Below the pieces are notes generated by a model that saw only the letters and a list, made by a program, of their open reading frames with translations, had not been told where the DNA came from and did no database searches. From positions 31,078,608-31,142,607 of the forward strand of contig OX419762.1 in the NCBI GenBank assembly GCA_948567375.1: 64,000 bases of DNA, given 5' to 3'. This stretch comes from Lunularia cruciata. Its lineage: Eukaryota; Streptophyta; Marchantiopsida; Lunulariales; Lunulariaceae. Shown here one piece after another: positions 1 through 11,349 of the stretch. A program made the translations under genes and the position numbers. Numbering within the stretch: position 1 is the stretch's first letter; each line of letters starts with the position of its first letter.

Positions 1-421
1 GTAAGCTGCCAACGTTGCATCCAAAGTAGAGGAGAGCAGAAGATCAGGCTTTACAACATCACATATTTTTGTTATACTTTATCTTCTTCTTACGGTTTCT
101 ACCCCTTCCAGATTGTGGGCTCCTTGGAGCCCCAAACAGTCCACAACTAAAGCGTCCTGGTTATGTCGCCACTTGCTTCCGTAGATGGCTCACTAAATTG
201 ATGGAAACAACACCCGGAAACAAGACGTAGAAGCAGAGGAGATCTGTACCCTGTCAGAGGGGAATGCTGCCCACGAGGTTAATCTCTTTTGTCTTTATCT
301 AGGACTGATAGGTGCTCTGAAGAAGTTGTACTCGTAGGCAGACGGGATAGATGCTAAACATGAGAGATGATGCGGTGTATTATTACATTGGAGACTTCTA
401 AAATTCGAAGAAGGCGACCGC

Positions 422-455
422 GTGTGATAACAAGAAGGGTGTGATAACAAGAAGG
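422..455. repeat. 17-bp perfect tandem duplication
   Basis: The unit GTGTGATAACAAGAAGG occurs twice head to tail at 422-438 and 439-455. The flanks share a short related phrase (GACTTCTAAAAT near 391 and again near 463), so a larger imperfect duplication may underlie it. No function is implied. Confidence 0.85.
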
Positions 456-614
456 ATGGGAAGACTTCTAAAATGGAGGTAAGGGATAAGCATCCGCACA
501 CTTTTTGCACAACTGTGTACTAAGGTACCAAAGCTCGGGCGAAATACGGTGGTCTTCTTATTGGTGGAGATGGCGACTAAAGGCCAGTAGGAATTCTATA
601 AATATGTTTCGAAT

Positions 615-1007
615 TTGTCCATGGTTGGAAATATAAACCGTATCGAATATTTCCCTGATTTTGGGTTTCTTGGATCAAGCGGAATTCGGACACGCTACAA
701 AGCATGGCGAAGGTGTCGAGCTTGTTCAATTTGTCTCCATCAACTTCAGCATCTGGCGAAAATCAAGAAGTCAAAATGCTTCAAACAAATTGCTGCTGCT
801 GATTTATCCAGAGCAGAAAGAATCAAATTCATTCAAAACAATGTAGGCCTGCTGGGCCTAGGAGGTAATCATGTGAGAGCTCTCACTTGTCGTTTGTGCT
901 TACAACTGTGCTGGTACAGATTCAACACCTTAGAAACTACGTCAGTGGGAGAGGAAGCAGGGGAGGGCGGGAAGGATGGTCGAACCTGGGAGGATCACTT
1001 CCGATGA
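615..1007 (+). other. Possible exon or chance open frame of 130 codons
   Basis: An open frame of 130 codons overlaps a second frame at 661-846. I do not recognise either product. The stretch around 700-845 has balanced composition. One possible reading is an exon ending at the GT near 841, but no partner exon, domain or codon-bias signal settles it. It may be nothing more than a chance frame in less AT-rich DNA. Confidence 0.12.
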
Positions 1008-1960
1008 GTGTACAAAGGGTGGCTTTGAGCAGTTGACGCGTTTTGGAAACTTCAAAGACTGAATGCCAACTATCTTACGGAATCGCTATTACGTCCGTTG
1101 TACTTATCCAGATGATCATCTCCCGCTCTGTATTTGGGTGTGTTGAGTCAATTCTGAACGAGTTTCTGCGTGCCCCAATGTCTCAACTGCTGTATTACGC
1201 AATCTTCGCACTTGTTGGCTTCTGTACCAGTTTTCTGACGACTTAAGTGCAACCTCAGAAGATGAGGACCAAGTTTTTGCACCACGCGCTCAATCCACCA
1301 CGTGATAGCACCGATGTTTGTGTTTGAAACAGGTGACGGGTAGTGCAAGCTTGGGGTGAATGTGGATGAAGTACATGATGTATGAATGATGAAATGAAAT
1401 ACATCTGGATAACGAATCATTAATGCTTAGATATGATACCCATGAAGAATGCAGTTGTTTCGATAGCTAGAAGTTCCTTTGGGATAAAGTAGCAAACTTG
1501 AGATTTTGTCGACTGATTACAGGGAGCCATCTGCCTTTCAGCCTCTATTGTCTGTTGAAAAGTTGTTTCTTAATGAAATGTGCCCCACATACTCATCATC
1601 CCAATACACTTCAGGCCAGATGTAGATTGTCTGCATACTGTACTTCGACATGAGAGTGAAGACTTTTCATTATTTATTTGGCAGGATACCACGATTGTTG
1701 ACTGTTTCTCTTTTGATCGGTAGCTTATTTGGGAAACATAATATTTATTTCGTGGTATCAGGAACTTTAAAGGAGGAAACTAGTGTGAATCTGTGCCTTG
1801 ATCGCTAACAATAAGGAAATCTAGTTTATAGTATTAGCTTAGGTCCTTACTTTCAAACGTTACCATCTAACCATAGATTAATTATACATGTTACACCATA
1901 AAGAATTACGCACATCCACGAGGAACTAAGTAATCATGTTTATGGTTCGAAAATTTTTAA

Positions 1961-3082
1961 GTCTTCTTCAGGTCTTCTTTGGAGTCTTCTCGTATTTTTG
2001 GTCTTGTAAGGAAAATAAATACAATGCAATATAAGTGCAAGAGAGAAAGAAGCACAATGCCAAAGAAAAGGAAAAGAACTAAAAAGCACCATACACGGAG
2101 GTAGGGAGCTCAAGACTTAAAGAGAAAGTGCTAAACTATTATCTCTAATTCAAATAAAACAAAGAGGAAAGAGACCATGTAATCTATTACTAAATTGTGT
2201 GATATAGGTCCTCTAAAAGCATATTTGATAGATGAGGAAGGAGGGTCCTAAACATGATGGGATCTACTATTGCCATTGCCTATTTATGAAGGCCTAATAC
2301 TTGAGAGCACTATAAAGTGAAAGAAACTCTCTATCTAAAGTATGCGGTAAGCATGGCTAGAGAGGCATGTATAGCTCCTCTCCTCTAGAAGGAACTCCAT
2401 GCTACCTCTCAAAGTAGATTATCAAACCTCTACAAGGAACTTTGTGCTACATCTCAAAGTAGATCATCAAATTGGTGATGAAGATGCCCAAACATCTCTA
2501 AACAAAAGGGTACAAAGGTATAAAAGGATAGTTATGGTGCATAATGATCTTCCTTCCTCTTGGTGGCAATGATTGCTATTATTCCAACCTGAATGCTTGC
2601 TCATGCCAATGATTTCACTTGTAGGAGTTTGGTGACCATTGTATCAAACAAAGTGCATTGTCCATCAGTGAAGATCGTTATATCCAATCTCACACATCAA
2701 GGAAGTTGTCTTAGTAGATCCAACCACTGCTCATTCTATACTTGGGATTGCATATAGCATAGAATCTATGCTACTCTATCTCAAATAGCATCATGAAATA
2801 TAATAGGCTTGTCACCTAAAGCACATCATAAGATATGTACATTATGTGTATGATTTGGAGATCCTCAAGCACATTGGTCTAGTAGTCCTACAAGTATTGG
2901 ATATGGTAAACCTAAATGCAAATGGAGTGTCATATAAACTCCTTGGACATGAAGAAAAATTCCTCAATCAAGAAGGAAGCATAAAGCCAAGCTCAAAAGC
3001 CTTTTCCTGTACAAGAGAGAATCCTTGTTTGTCAAAGAAAGGCATATCAATGATGATGTTGTTAAGAGTGTGAGTATGCATA
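1961..3082. other. AT-rich sequence, probably including the outer part of the W 3' LTR
   Basis: I see no gene here. If element A1 and one copy of its target duplication are removed, the sequence ending at 3,082 joins the W LTR segment that starts at 5,267. The right side of this region should therefore be W LTR. I could not find its counterpart near the W 5' LTR at 26.5-27.5 kb, so the left LTR edge is not placed. Confidence 0.4.
2391..2471. repeat. Imperfect 45-bp tandem duplication
   Basis: Two adjacent copies of a phrase of about 36 bp start at 2,391 and 2,436. Both contain CTCAAAGTAGAT followed by ATCAAA. They differ at a few positions, which fits an old local duplication in non-coding DNA. 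Confidence 0.7.
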
Positions 3083-5262
3083 TGTTGTTATACGTTACTT
3101 TGTTCTCTTTGAGAAAAATTTGAGTGCCTAGTTGTGGATTTATGGACAAGAAGTTGTATCAGATCTATCATGGATGGTTGTGCTCACTTGTATTCTAACT
3201 ACTCAAAATTTCTACCCTAATCCCAATCTTCTTTCTATCAAGATAGGAAAATGACAAACTAACTTGCAAGTGAAACATGCACTTTTGGTTTGCACATCCT
3301 CTCTTCAAACATTAATAGGAGAAATACACAATACATCAAAAGAAAGTAAATGTAAGCTCAATACATGCACATTTGTCCAAATCATTTGGACAAACAATCA
3401 AGAATGTAAACATGGAGAAGATCAAAACATGAGTTACTTAATCAAAACCCTCCATGAATTCTTTTTATACAAGTACTCCTTGCTTTGTTTAATAGTGGTT
3501 CCAACCTGTTTCCATATGCTACTTTCAACTTGTACTCCAAATAGGGCAATTTTTTGTCCTTTTGTTGGGAAAAATAGTTACGAGACTTGGCCTAGATAAC
3601 TTCTTCAATATAGCTCCAACTGATATGTTCTAAACCTCAAGAAATCTTTTAAATAAGCTTTTTAACAATATATAATGTGTACCAATCTGATTACTATAGC
3701 TCCCTTGTAAATGTATTGAACCTAGTTTTTGCAATTCAAACCTTAATTCAAATCAAGATGCACTCCTTGTTCTTGCCAAAACATTTCCAGAGTCTTTGCT
3801 TAGAGGTTCATTTAAGTATCAAGAACACTACAACAAGATACAATTATTTTAATAATAACCTCAAATAGGAAAAATTGCAATTAATTATGGTTGGAGATGG
3901 AATAATCTATTGGAGCTTAGGAAAATAATTTTATTGAAATTTGATGCTTTAGATCTCACAACTTATAAACCCCAAACCAACTTAATCCTACACAATAGCT
4001 AGTCATGAATTTTTTTTAATCTGATGAAGTTTGGCTTCTAAATTTTAAACTAATCCCTAAATTTAGATCAATTCCCAAGCTTTGTTAACATTTAAGCTCT
4101 ACATACCCATGTATACTTGATCCAAGACTTTGAATTCTATGTTTGAGTATTTCACTCTAAATTTCATAAAAATGTACAAGATAAAACTACCAACAATCTT
4201 GCAAAATTTAATAGGCAAATTTAAATCAAAACTTGAGGTGCAATCAAAATCAAAAACTTGATCATAATCTCCACACACCCTTGATTTCAAATACTCCAGC
4301 TTGAATTGGTTATATCTTGTTTGAAATCAATAAATGAGTAGAATTATTGGTTATAGCATAACCAAGAAGATTTAAACTCTCCAACCTCATTGACAAATCA
4401 TGAAATATATTGTAAAACTACATATGCTATCCAAAGTGTTTGCATGAGTATATATTAGAACCTCTTGCTTCAAGCATTCATAGCTTGGTCATTAATTGCT
4501 TAAATCTTGTGTTTTTGGTTTTTATATTGTAGCATATTTTCTCTTCTCTTCAAAGATGATCTTATCTCTCCAAATTCCTTTCTTGAACTCACTTAACATC
4601 CAAAACTCTAGACTCAACATGGTGGGACTTAATTTATTATGCCTTGGATTCTTAGCAAATCCTTCTTTTGGCACATGGACCTCCAAACTCCACCTCCAAA
4701 GCCTTGAGCAAGATTTATGGTTCTTCTACTTCCGATAAAGAGTGTAAATGGTCAAATCCCAAACCTATCCATAAGTAAGAACATAAAAGATAATATGATT
4801 TGGGTTCCTATCATTAAGGTCATGACTATGGGTTCAAAATGAACTACAATCAAGCCCAAAAGTGATCTTGATGCATAAACTAGAGCATAATATGGAAATG
4901 GTTTAAGAGAGATAAATCAAGGGTATGAAACATTTCTATGATAAAGCTTTCCTATCAAATGCTCTAGTTTCTACACTCTATTACCAATTGAGACTCACTA
5001 CTCTAACACTCTAGCTTTTATGATCTATTACTACTTGAGATTTGCAAGACTATAACATATTACTTTCTACAAAACCTCAACCCTCTATATACATTAGAGC
5101 ACGAGATGAGAACAATACCATAATCCATGTGGTGAATCATTTGAATGTACATAGATTGCTCACATGGTAATTGATCCACTAGTAGAGTCCTTCACATAGT
5201 ATATTATAGCACTACATAGATAAAATATCTAATTTCACTCACTAGTAAACCACAAGAGTCTA
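3083..5262. mobile_element. A1: 2.18-kb non-coding repeat (LTR-like) inserted in W
   Basis: A1 begins TGTTGT at 3,083. The sequence on both sides is a perfect 4-bp target duplication, CATA (3,079-3,082 and 5,263-5,266). The diverged second copy A2 starts with the same TGTTGT and ends with CCACAACATGACA, matching the A1 end CCACAAGAGTCTA. The two copies align through about 3,083-3,250, 3,760-4,990 and 5,080-5,262. Neither copy codes for anything. TG...CA ends plus a short direct duplication suggest a solo LTR of an unidentified family. Orientation is unknown. Confidence 0.7.
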
Positions 5263-5511
5263 CATAGAGTCTAGTGGTATGAAGTCAATAAAAGTAAGAG
5301 ATTGTGTGTATGCAAAGCCTTGTAATAAGTTGCAAGCCAAACAAGATATTATTAGAAATGATAAATGTTGAAATCAACTATCATAATAGATGCCAAAAGA
5401 GAAGGACAATCTCATGCATATATACATGCTCTACAACATACATCACTATCAATATCATACACTATAGAAGCACAACTCACACATAAGTCATACATGAACT
5501 CTAAAGTGCCA
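5263..5511 (-). mobile_element. W 3' LTR, segment right of A1
   Basis: The stretch 5,415-5,511 matches 27,515-27,607 closely, including a shared run of about 45 bp with few changes around ACTATAGAAGCACAACTCAC. On the minus strand both copies start TGGCACTTTAGAG, giving a TG start. One copy lies just after the pol end and the other just outside gag, as expected for an LTR pair. The match stops near 5,415, so the LTRs are either rearranged or very diverged beyond that point. Confidence 0.55.
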
Positions 5512-5686
5512 AAATCGCCCTTAGTTGGCAATTAGGTCCATCTAACTCCAGATAGCCATCTACTCCAAGTATGTGGTAAACACTATGGTGGGCAAAGATC
5601 AGGAAGCCGGGTGCTATCAAGCTCCATAGTTAATTGCTTGTCTGCAATCTATATTGTATAAAGGGTGAACTAGCTATAAGTCAAGT

Positions 5687-5810
5687 ACATGTAGGACATA
5701 ACTATTGTCCTTGAGGAGGAAGGAGTCAAACATGCCATATGCCATCATCTTGAATAGCTATCACACACTAATATAGTAGCAACTCTATCAGAAGGGCCTC
5801 ATAACATACA
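5687..5810 (-). pseudogene. Decayed PHD finger at the C-terminus of W pol
   Basis: Read on the minus strand from 5,810, the frame gives Cys-Met-Leu then a TGA where the second Cys belongs. Next come GPSDRVATILVCDS, a Tyr in place of Cys, and a Trp-His-x2-Cys-Leu-Thr-Pro block. After a frameshift, a second block reads PPQGQ, a TAG in place of Trp, then LCPTC. The order CxxC, CDxC, WHxxC, WxCPxC is the C4HC3 pattern of a PHD finger, which in other proteins binds histone H3 tails. Each missing ligand is one base from a Cys or Trp codon. It lies directly downstream of the integrase C-terminal part, where a chromodomain sits in V and U. Confidence 0.6.
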
Positions 5811-7020
5811 CTACAAGCTTGCACGTACAAATGCCAAGCTTACGTCCATAGTGCCATCAATGTTTGGGAGCATGCATGGTGCTTAATTGTGCACATGATC
5901 CTTCCAAATAACACCATCATGTCCTTCCTACATGAGGACTCCAACACACAAAACCTCATGCACTCTCAAGATAGTGCGGCTTGTAGTAACATCAAGTGTC
6001 ATTGGTGATATCTACTATAGATATACATAGTCATCTAGATGAAATTAGTGGATTGAGGGTCTTTAACCTCCTCTTCAAATGGTAGCATAGTATATGGTAT
6101 CCCCATGTTGAGCAGTCATCAAGTTCTCAAAAGCCATCAACATCACTCTCCAAAAGACCTATGTTTGTTGAGAATATAGACTCACCCATACGTTTGGATC
6201 ATCCAAGTCCAAAATTACAATAGCATCTTGACAAATGGCTATAGATAAATATGGATCTCATCCATAGAGTAGAAAGTAAGTAGAGAAGGATGATAAGGAG
6301 GCTTGCCAGCTGAACCAATAGTCCATGATGAACCAAGGCAATTGGAGATCCCAATCTCCCAAGTGGTCTCTTTGCAAACCGTACTTATGCAATCCTCTCT
6401 TCATTGTCTGAACCACTCTCTTTACTAAGCATTTGCCTCAAGGTGATCTTGGTAGTTAGTATGATGACCAAGCAAGGCCTTGTCACACAGGACCTAAAAC
6501 TCCCCTCAACAACTCTATACCTTGATCAGTCAAAACCTCAAATGGTGCATCAAAATGACTAAGAACCCAATCCAAGAACAAGTAAGTTGTCCTTTCACTT
6601 CTTGAGAAGTCAAGAAGTGCCACCAACTCAATCCTCTTGGAGAAGTGCTCCACCATAACCAAAACATACCAATGATATCTCACAATCAACAATAAAATTC
6701 TAGCAAAGTCCAAACTCCAATGGTAACCCAATCCCATGAAAGGTAATGGGTGTAATTGTGGCATAAGAGCATAAAATGATGCTCTAACTTGGTCACAAAC
6801 TACACATTTGGCAACAAAATGTTATGCATTGGTTTGCATACCATGCCACCAATAATGACTTTGAAGTAAGCTATATGTATGCTTTACTCCAAAATGCCCT
6901 AACTCCTCATGAGCATGATGGACCAACTATGGTCTTTGAGATGGAAGTGGTACTACTCGCATTCTACCATCCTCCCATACACAAAGAAGATGTTTGCACT
7001 CCACTCTAAACCGCTTGGCT
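5811..7020 (-). pseudogene. W integrase (HHCC, catalytic core, C-terminal part), broken
   Basis: On the minus strand a His-x4-His...CVVCDQ zinc-binding block (about 7,000-6,790) leads into WSLDFA and LTDQG, the first two catalytic-Asp contexts (about 6,710 and 6,530). The third acidic position is in a decayed stretch. Downstream pieces include FLLYGRDP-like, PMAFENLMTAQH-like and GGxRPSIHxFHxxDYVYL blocks (about 6,300-6,010). A block with TLDVTTSRTILRVHEVL and APCMLPNIDGTMD follows (about 5,990-5,840). From memory these look like an integrase tail seen in a plant and algal Ty3/gypsy branch, but I could not check this. Several stops and frameshifts make it non-functional. Confidence 0.7.
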
Positions 7021-7329
7021 TGTTAAGAACTTAATCTTTCTCCTTGGCACTAATTATGCTACCCACAACACAAGAGCAAAGATAATCTATCACTAAGACA
7101 TCATCATGAATGTCTCGCTAAACTATATCAATATCTCCACCTTCTAGATCCATGACCTCAATAACTCTTCCTATATGTGTTCAGAGAGATACCACTAAAG
7201 CTTCAAAAAATATACATAGAAAGGTAGATGCATGCAAACTTGACACCATCTCCTCATGTGGATCTCACCATGCCAGCATGCTTTGGTTTGATCTAGCTGG
7301 CTGGGACATGAGTTTCTATTCAACCCACC

Positions 7330-7860
7330 TACATCACAATTCATCACTCTAGATCTATGAATAACCATGAAATTATAGTCCTTAAATCAGAGCCCATTGT
7401 GCAAGCTTCCCTAAAATCTTGTTGGACTCCATCATCCACTTCAGTGGTTGATGATCAATGATGAGAGTAAAATGGTTGCCAAATAGGTAACATCAAATAT
7501 GTGCTACTACCTACATTGCAGCCAAGCACTCTCCCTCATATGAACTATACTTTGCCTCTGCTAGTTTATTAGAAGGGCTAGCATAGGCCACCACAAACTC
7601 CTTACTCTCATCATAATGTTTGGTGAGCACTACTTCAAGCCTTAATGTACTCCAATCAATGTAAACCTAGAATGGTCATCCTCTAATTGGTCTCCTAAGA
7701 CTAGGTACAAATGTCAACCTCTCCTTAAGTCCTATAAAAGCTCTCTCCTACTCATCTTCCCAACACCACTCATGTGTAAGCTTGGTTAGCTTTGTCAAGG
7801 CCTTAGCAATAGCACTAAGCCCTCTAACATAACGGTAATAAAAGTTTACCAACCCAAGGA
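7330..7860 (-). pseudogene. W RNase H domain, broken
   Basis: The minus strand reads VVAYASPSNKLAEAKYSSYE followed by GECLAAM, HIRCYLFG and a FTLIIDHQPLKWMM block (about 7,640-7,390). This is the typical Ty3/gypsy RNase H signature (AYASR-like, EGECLA, TDHQPL). It lies between RT and integrase as in the family. Stops interrupt it. Confidence 0.75.
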
Positions 7861-8399
7861 ATGCTTGCACTCTACTCACATCCATAGGCCAAGGAGTATA
7901 TGCAATAGCCTCCACCTTGGTCTATTGAACACCAAGTTCTCCAAGGTAGATAGTGTGACCCAAATACTCAACCTGCTTGTGGAAGAATCTACACTTCTCA
8001 AGATGCAATTTGAGTCCATGTAATCTTGGTCTCTCAAACACCTCCAACAAATGTCTTGCATGCTCCTCCACAATGGTGCTATAGACCAAAATGTCATCAA
8101 TATAGCACCAAGCAAAATCTAATCCTGCTAGGATCCTGTCCATGACCCTTTAAAACTTGGCAAGAGCATTCTTTTACCCAAATAAAAAGAACCTTTGTTG
8201 ATATAATACATCCTTGCCGTGAGGATCAATAGCTCAAAATGCTTTCTTGGACTTATCCTCTTCCTTGAGTGATAACTAATAATATCCTACTTGAATATCT
8301 AAAGTACTAAAGACCTTTGCATGCCCAATTGCATCAAAGATCTCTTCTGATGTAGGTATAGTATATCGATCAACCCTAGTCTATTGGTTGATAGGATGG
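7861..8399 (-). pseudogene. W reverse transcriptase, palm and thumb part
   Basis: Just left of A2 the minus strand reads PINQ, a stop, then TRVDRYTIPTSEEIFDAIGH. It continues through GLKNALAKF and VMDRILAGLDFAWCYIDDIL (catalytic YIDD near 8,100), then LEKCRFFHKQVEYLGH. The YIDD residues are intact, but other stops and a frameshift break the frame. The amino part of the same domain lies at 15,408-15,690 beyond A2. Confidence 0.8.
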
Positions 8400-8609
8400 T
8401 GTTGTACTTTGCCTTCTCTCTGTGAACACATAATGTGCCTAGCTGTAGAGCTTATGGATCAGAGGTTGTGTGTTGACTTGTCACTACTAATCTGAGCACA
8501 CATGGTACCCAGCTAGTAAAACCCTCCACTCTTGTTTCTAAGATTCTATCTATTGGGTAGGGAAGTAACGGGCAACCTCAAATTGAAGAAAGACAAAGAA
8601 AGCGCAACA

Positions 8610-8618
8610 TATAAAAAT
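8610..8618 (+). promoter_or_regulatory. TATA box upstream of URF in Z-a
   Basis: TATAAAAAT starts 27 bp before the URF ATG at 8,637. The same sequence at the same distance occurs in Z-c and Z-f. Confidence 0.5.
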
Positions 8619-8636
8619 TGGGCTAAAGACAAAGCG

Positions 8637-11225
8637 ATGACAAGCAATTTTCCCTTGCCATTAAGAAGTCATCCTACAAGAGGTCATGGGAAGGGAAGTA
8701 GAGTCAAAGACGCATTGGTGTGTAGAGAAGAATTTGAGAGAGCTAATCTGGGAATCAATAAGAAGAATAGTTCACTGCCCGGAGTGGAAGAGAGAAAGAT
8801 GGAAGAGGGAAGAAGAACTCCAAATTTGCAGTGAGAAATCATGCAATTTGGAGGTTAGATGTGATCGCAAGAATTGAAGACTTGAGCAGACTTTGGATCA
8901 CATTCTTGGTGTGGAATTGGAATGTAATCTTTCTAGGGTTCATGACTGAGATCATTGAGAGTAAATGTCTTGATGGCTCTGAGGAAGAGGGGAAGAGAGG
9001 TAATCTGGCTTGCTGGACAGAGTCGGATTGGAGGTTAGTACTTTGAAGAGAAGCAAGCATAGAGCAGCCACATTCTTGGGGAAGGGAGAAGTGGCAGAAG
9101 AAACCTAGGAGGTGAGAGATGCTTTCTCTTTGAAGCGCACGAAGAATGGTTACAAAGTAGAGAGTTACAAGGATCTTGTCAAGTTAGGGATTGTGAATGC
9201 TCTCATGGCAATATTGAAGATAGAGAGAATGACTTATGTGATGAAGCACCAAGCGGTGTTCTTCCATACGATGTTTGTAGGAGAGCCAATTAACTAGGTG
9301 AAGCATTTTCATGGGAGAACGAGATAGATGGTATGGAATTTGCGGGATAAATTGCCTTTGCATTACATTGTGCCATTTGTAGCTCATTTCTATCTAGGGC
9401 TGAACTTGCTCAATGTGGCAGAGTGCAACAAGATGGTGTCGTATTTCCATCCCAACTTAAGAAAGGATGTTGACGTGGAAGAGTAGTAATACATTCTTTA
9501 GATCTGGAGCATCAATGAGTACTACACGTAAACATGGAAGAGTGTGCAATTGGACGTGAGTACACCAAAGTCAAAGAAGAGGAGTTGACAAGGAGAAGGA
9601 GAAGATGTCAAAAAAGTAAGACCTTGGAAGGCTAGAAGAGTAAACCCGAGGAAAGGTATGGTGGTAATCACATCGGCGGAGGAAGAATCAAAAGGCAAAG
9701 CCGAGTGCAAGTCCAAAGACTCGGAACGAGATAAAGAACCCGAGCTCACACTGCAGAGTGGAGATACGAGTAGTGATAGCAACAATGGAGGGGAGATGAC
9801 ATTGGTGCCCGAGGAAGAGAAAGCCACGATGGAGATGGAGGAGAAAGGTAACTTGAAGTTGGAAGATGAAGTGCTAGAGCAGGAAGAAAGGAAAGTTACC
9901 ATTCAAAGAGGAGTTTGTTCCAAGCGAAAGGCAAAGTGTGGAGCGGGGCTGAGTAAGGTAAGAGAAGAGGAGGATGAAAGTTCAAGGAGTGAAGCATCCA
10001 TTCCTATACAGCGACTGTGGCTCAGAAGGCGAGTGTTGAGTGAAGAAGAGGTGAAGAAGGAGATCACTCCACAAGTTGAGGTAACTCCGAGTGAAGGAGT
10101 GGAGTACCTACGGGAGGTTGTGAGCCCATTATTAGTAAAGTTAGAGCACAAGAAGAAAGAGATGCAGTCAAAGTGTCCGGAGATGAAGACTATGTTGCAG
10201 GTGTTAGCACGATTAGAAGAAGAGAACTCGGAATTGAAGAAGATAATCCGAGGTGAGGAGGAAAGGGAAGTACTACGAGTAGATGCAGTAGTGCAGAATC
10301 AAGTGCTTGAGAATTTGAGGAGAGAAGCAAGGAATCGAGAGGAACTAATAGAGCAAAATGTCATAGCAAAGGAAAGACATATTGCCAAATATGAAATCTT
10401 GATGTAGCAGTTTGCTGATTCAAGACTAGAAATTATCCATGCTATGGCGAGAGTAGCAGAGAAAGAACAAGAGCTTGATAGAGTGATGGAGAGTGTAGAG
10501 GAGAAGAAGTAGCTATGGCAACAAGAGTTGATAGTGAGGTATAGAGAAGAAGAAAGGTTGAGAGAGTTACTTTGCAATCAGGCGGAAAAGATTATGCAGA
10601 AAGAGAAGGAGAAGGAAGCTGTGAAAGCCGAGTTCAAAGCAGAATTAGCAATGTATAGAGAAGATTGGCTTGCAGATCGAGAATGGGAGAGGAAACTGAG
10701 GTTGGAGCCATTAAAAGAGATCGTGATCAAGATGAATGTGATGTTGAGTACAGAGGCCAATGTACGCATTGAAGAGATGAGGCTGCACAAGTTGAAGTTG
10801 TTGGTGCAGGAGATGAGGAGGAGAAATGCGAAGGACAAAGAGACTTGAATGCTTTACTGATCAGTCTAAGAACTCATGTAGATAGGAAGATATTGGAAGT
10901 AGAAGACAATATCACAATCAGATTAGACTTAGTCAAATTAGAGATAGATAAACTTCGAAAGGATGTCAGAGCAAAACCCAAAGTAGATGAAGTGGGAGTG
11001 CAGATGTCTTTGGAGTTACCATTAGAGACATTAGAGAAGAGTAGGTCCAGAGATAAGGAGTTAGATAGATTACATGCTAGTGAAATTTCAGATCAAGAAA
11101 GAGAACTGTTAGATTTGGTAGAGGAATTAGGAGTTGTGAAACCCGAGGACTGAGAAGTAGTGAGTGAAGTTACTTTGGGATCGGGTTTGAAAGCCAAGGA
11201 AGAAGTAGACATTGGATTGGATTAG
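8637..11225 (+). pseudogene. URF copy in Z-a (LTR-embedded long frame), broken
   Basis: The copy starts MTSNFPLPLRSHPTRGHGKG and ends in a DIGLD-stop at 11,225. Intermediate open pieces lie at 9,112-9,297, 9,658-10,407, 10,528-10,848 and 10,845-11,153. The order is a basic N-terminal part, a Trp-rich stretch, and a conserved block including AVFFHTMF and the sequence after it. An acidic Glu/Asp/Ser region follows (about 9,660-9,990), then heptad-rich coiled coil from about 10,130 to 10,830, then the conserved tail (DLVKLEI, VGVQMSLELP). Multiple stops interrupt it. I do not recognise the family. A structural or nucleic-acid-associated role would be a guess. Confidence 0.65.
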
Positions 11226-11341
11226 AAACAAAATTGAGATTTGAAGAGGCCGATATGAAGAGGTGCATTGTCATTTTGGATCTATAGGTTTGTAGAGTTG
11301 TTAGGAAACGGTATTTTTGTTAGAACTGTCGTTTGCTTCAC

Positions 11342-11349
11342 TATTTAAA
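11342..11349 (+). promoter_or_regulatory. TATTTAAA box in the 3' part of the Z-a LTR
   Basis: The box lies after the URF stop and before a conserved stretch (TTCAGTGCTC...AGAATAGATAAAGC) shared by the other Z LTRs. Z-b and Z-e have TATTTAAG at the same place. It is a candidate LTR promoter, in which case URF would lie in U3. Confidence 0.4.

Larger units (their letters stand above)
1..1960. other. Unassigned sequence, less AT-rich than what follows
   Basis: I recognise no retroelement domain and no repeat shared with the rest of the window. Base composition is visibly richer in G+C than the AT-rich DNA from about 1,960 onward. Several short open frames exist on both strands, but none has a recognisable motif. 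It could be low-copy intergenic or intronic DNA flanking a host gene to the left, or an old unidentified repeat. The position at the window edge prevents a decision. Confidence 0.4.

Noticed and set aside
1043-1246. A 67-codon hydrophobic frame as a membrane protein
   Set aside because: It is short, overlaps an equally long antisense frame, and has no family resemblance or supporting context.
9522-9902. Ser-rich minus-strand frames opposite URF copies (also at 37,668-38,261 plus strand and 61,210-61,602 minus strand)
   Set aside because: They are antisense to acidic and coiled-coil coding sequence, where Glu/Lys codons read as Ser/Leu/Phe. They have no domain and are explained by the URF strand.
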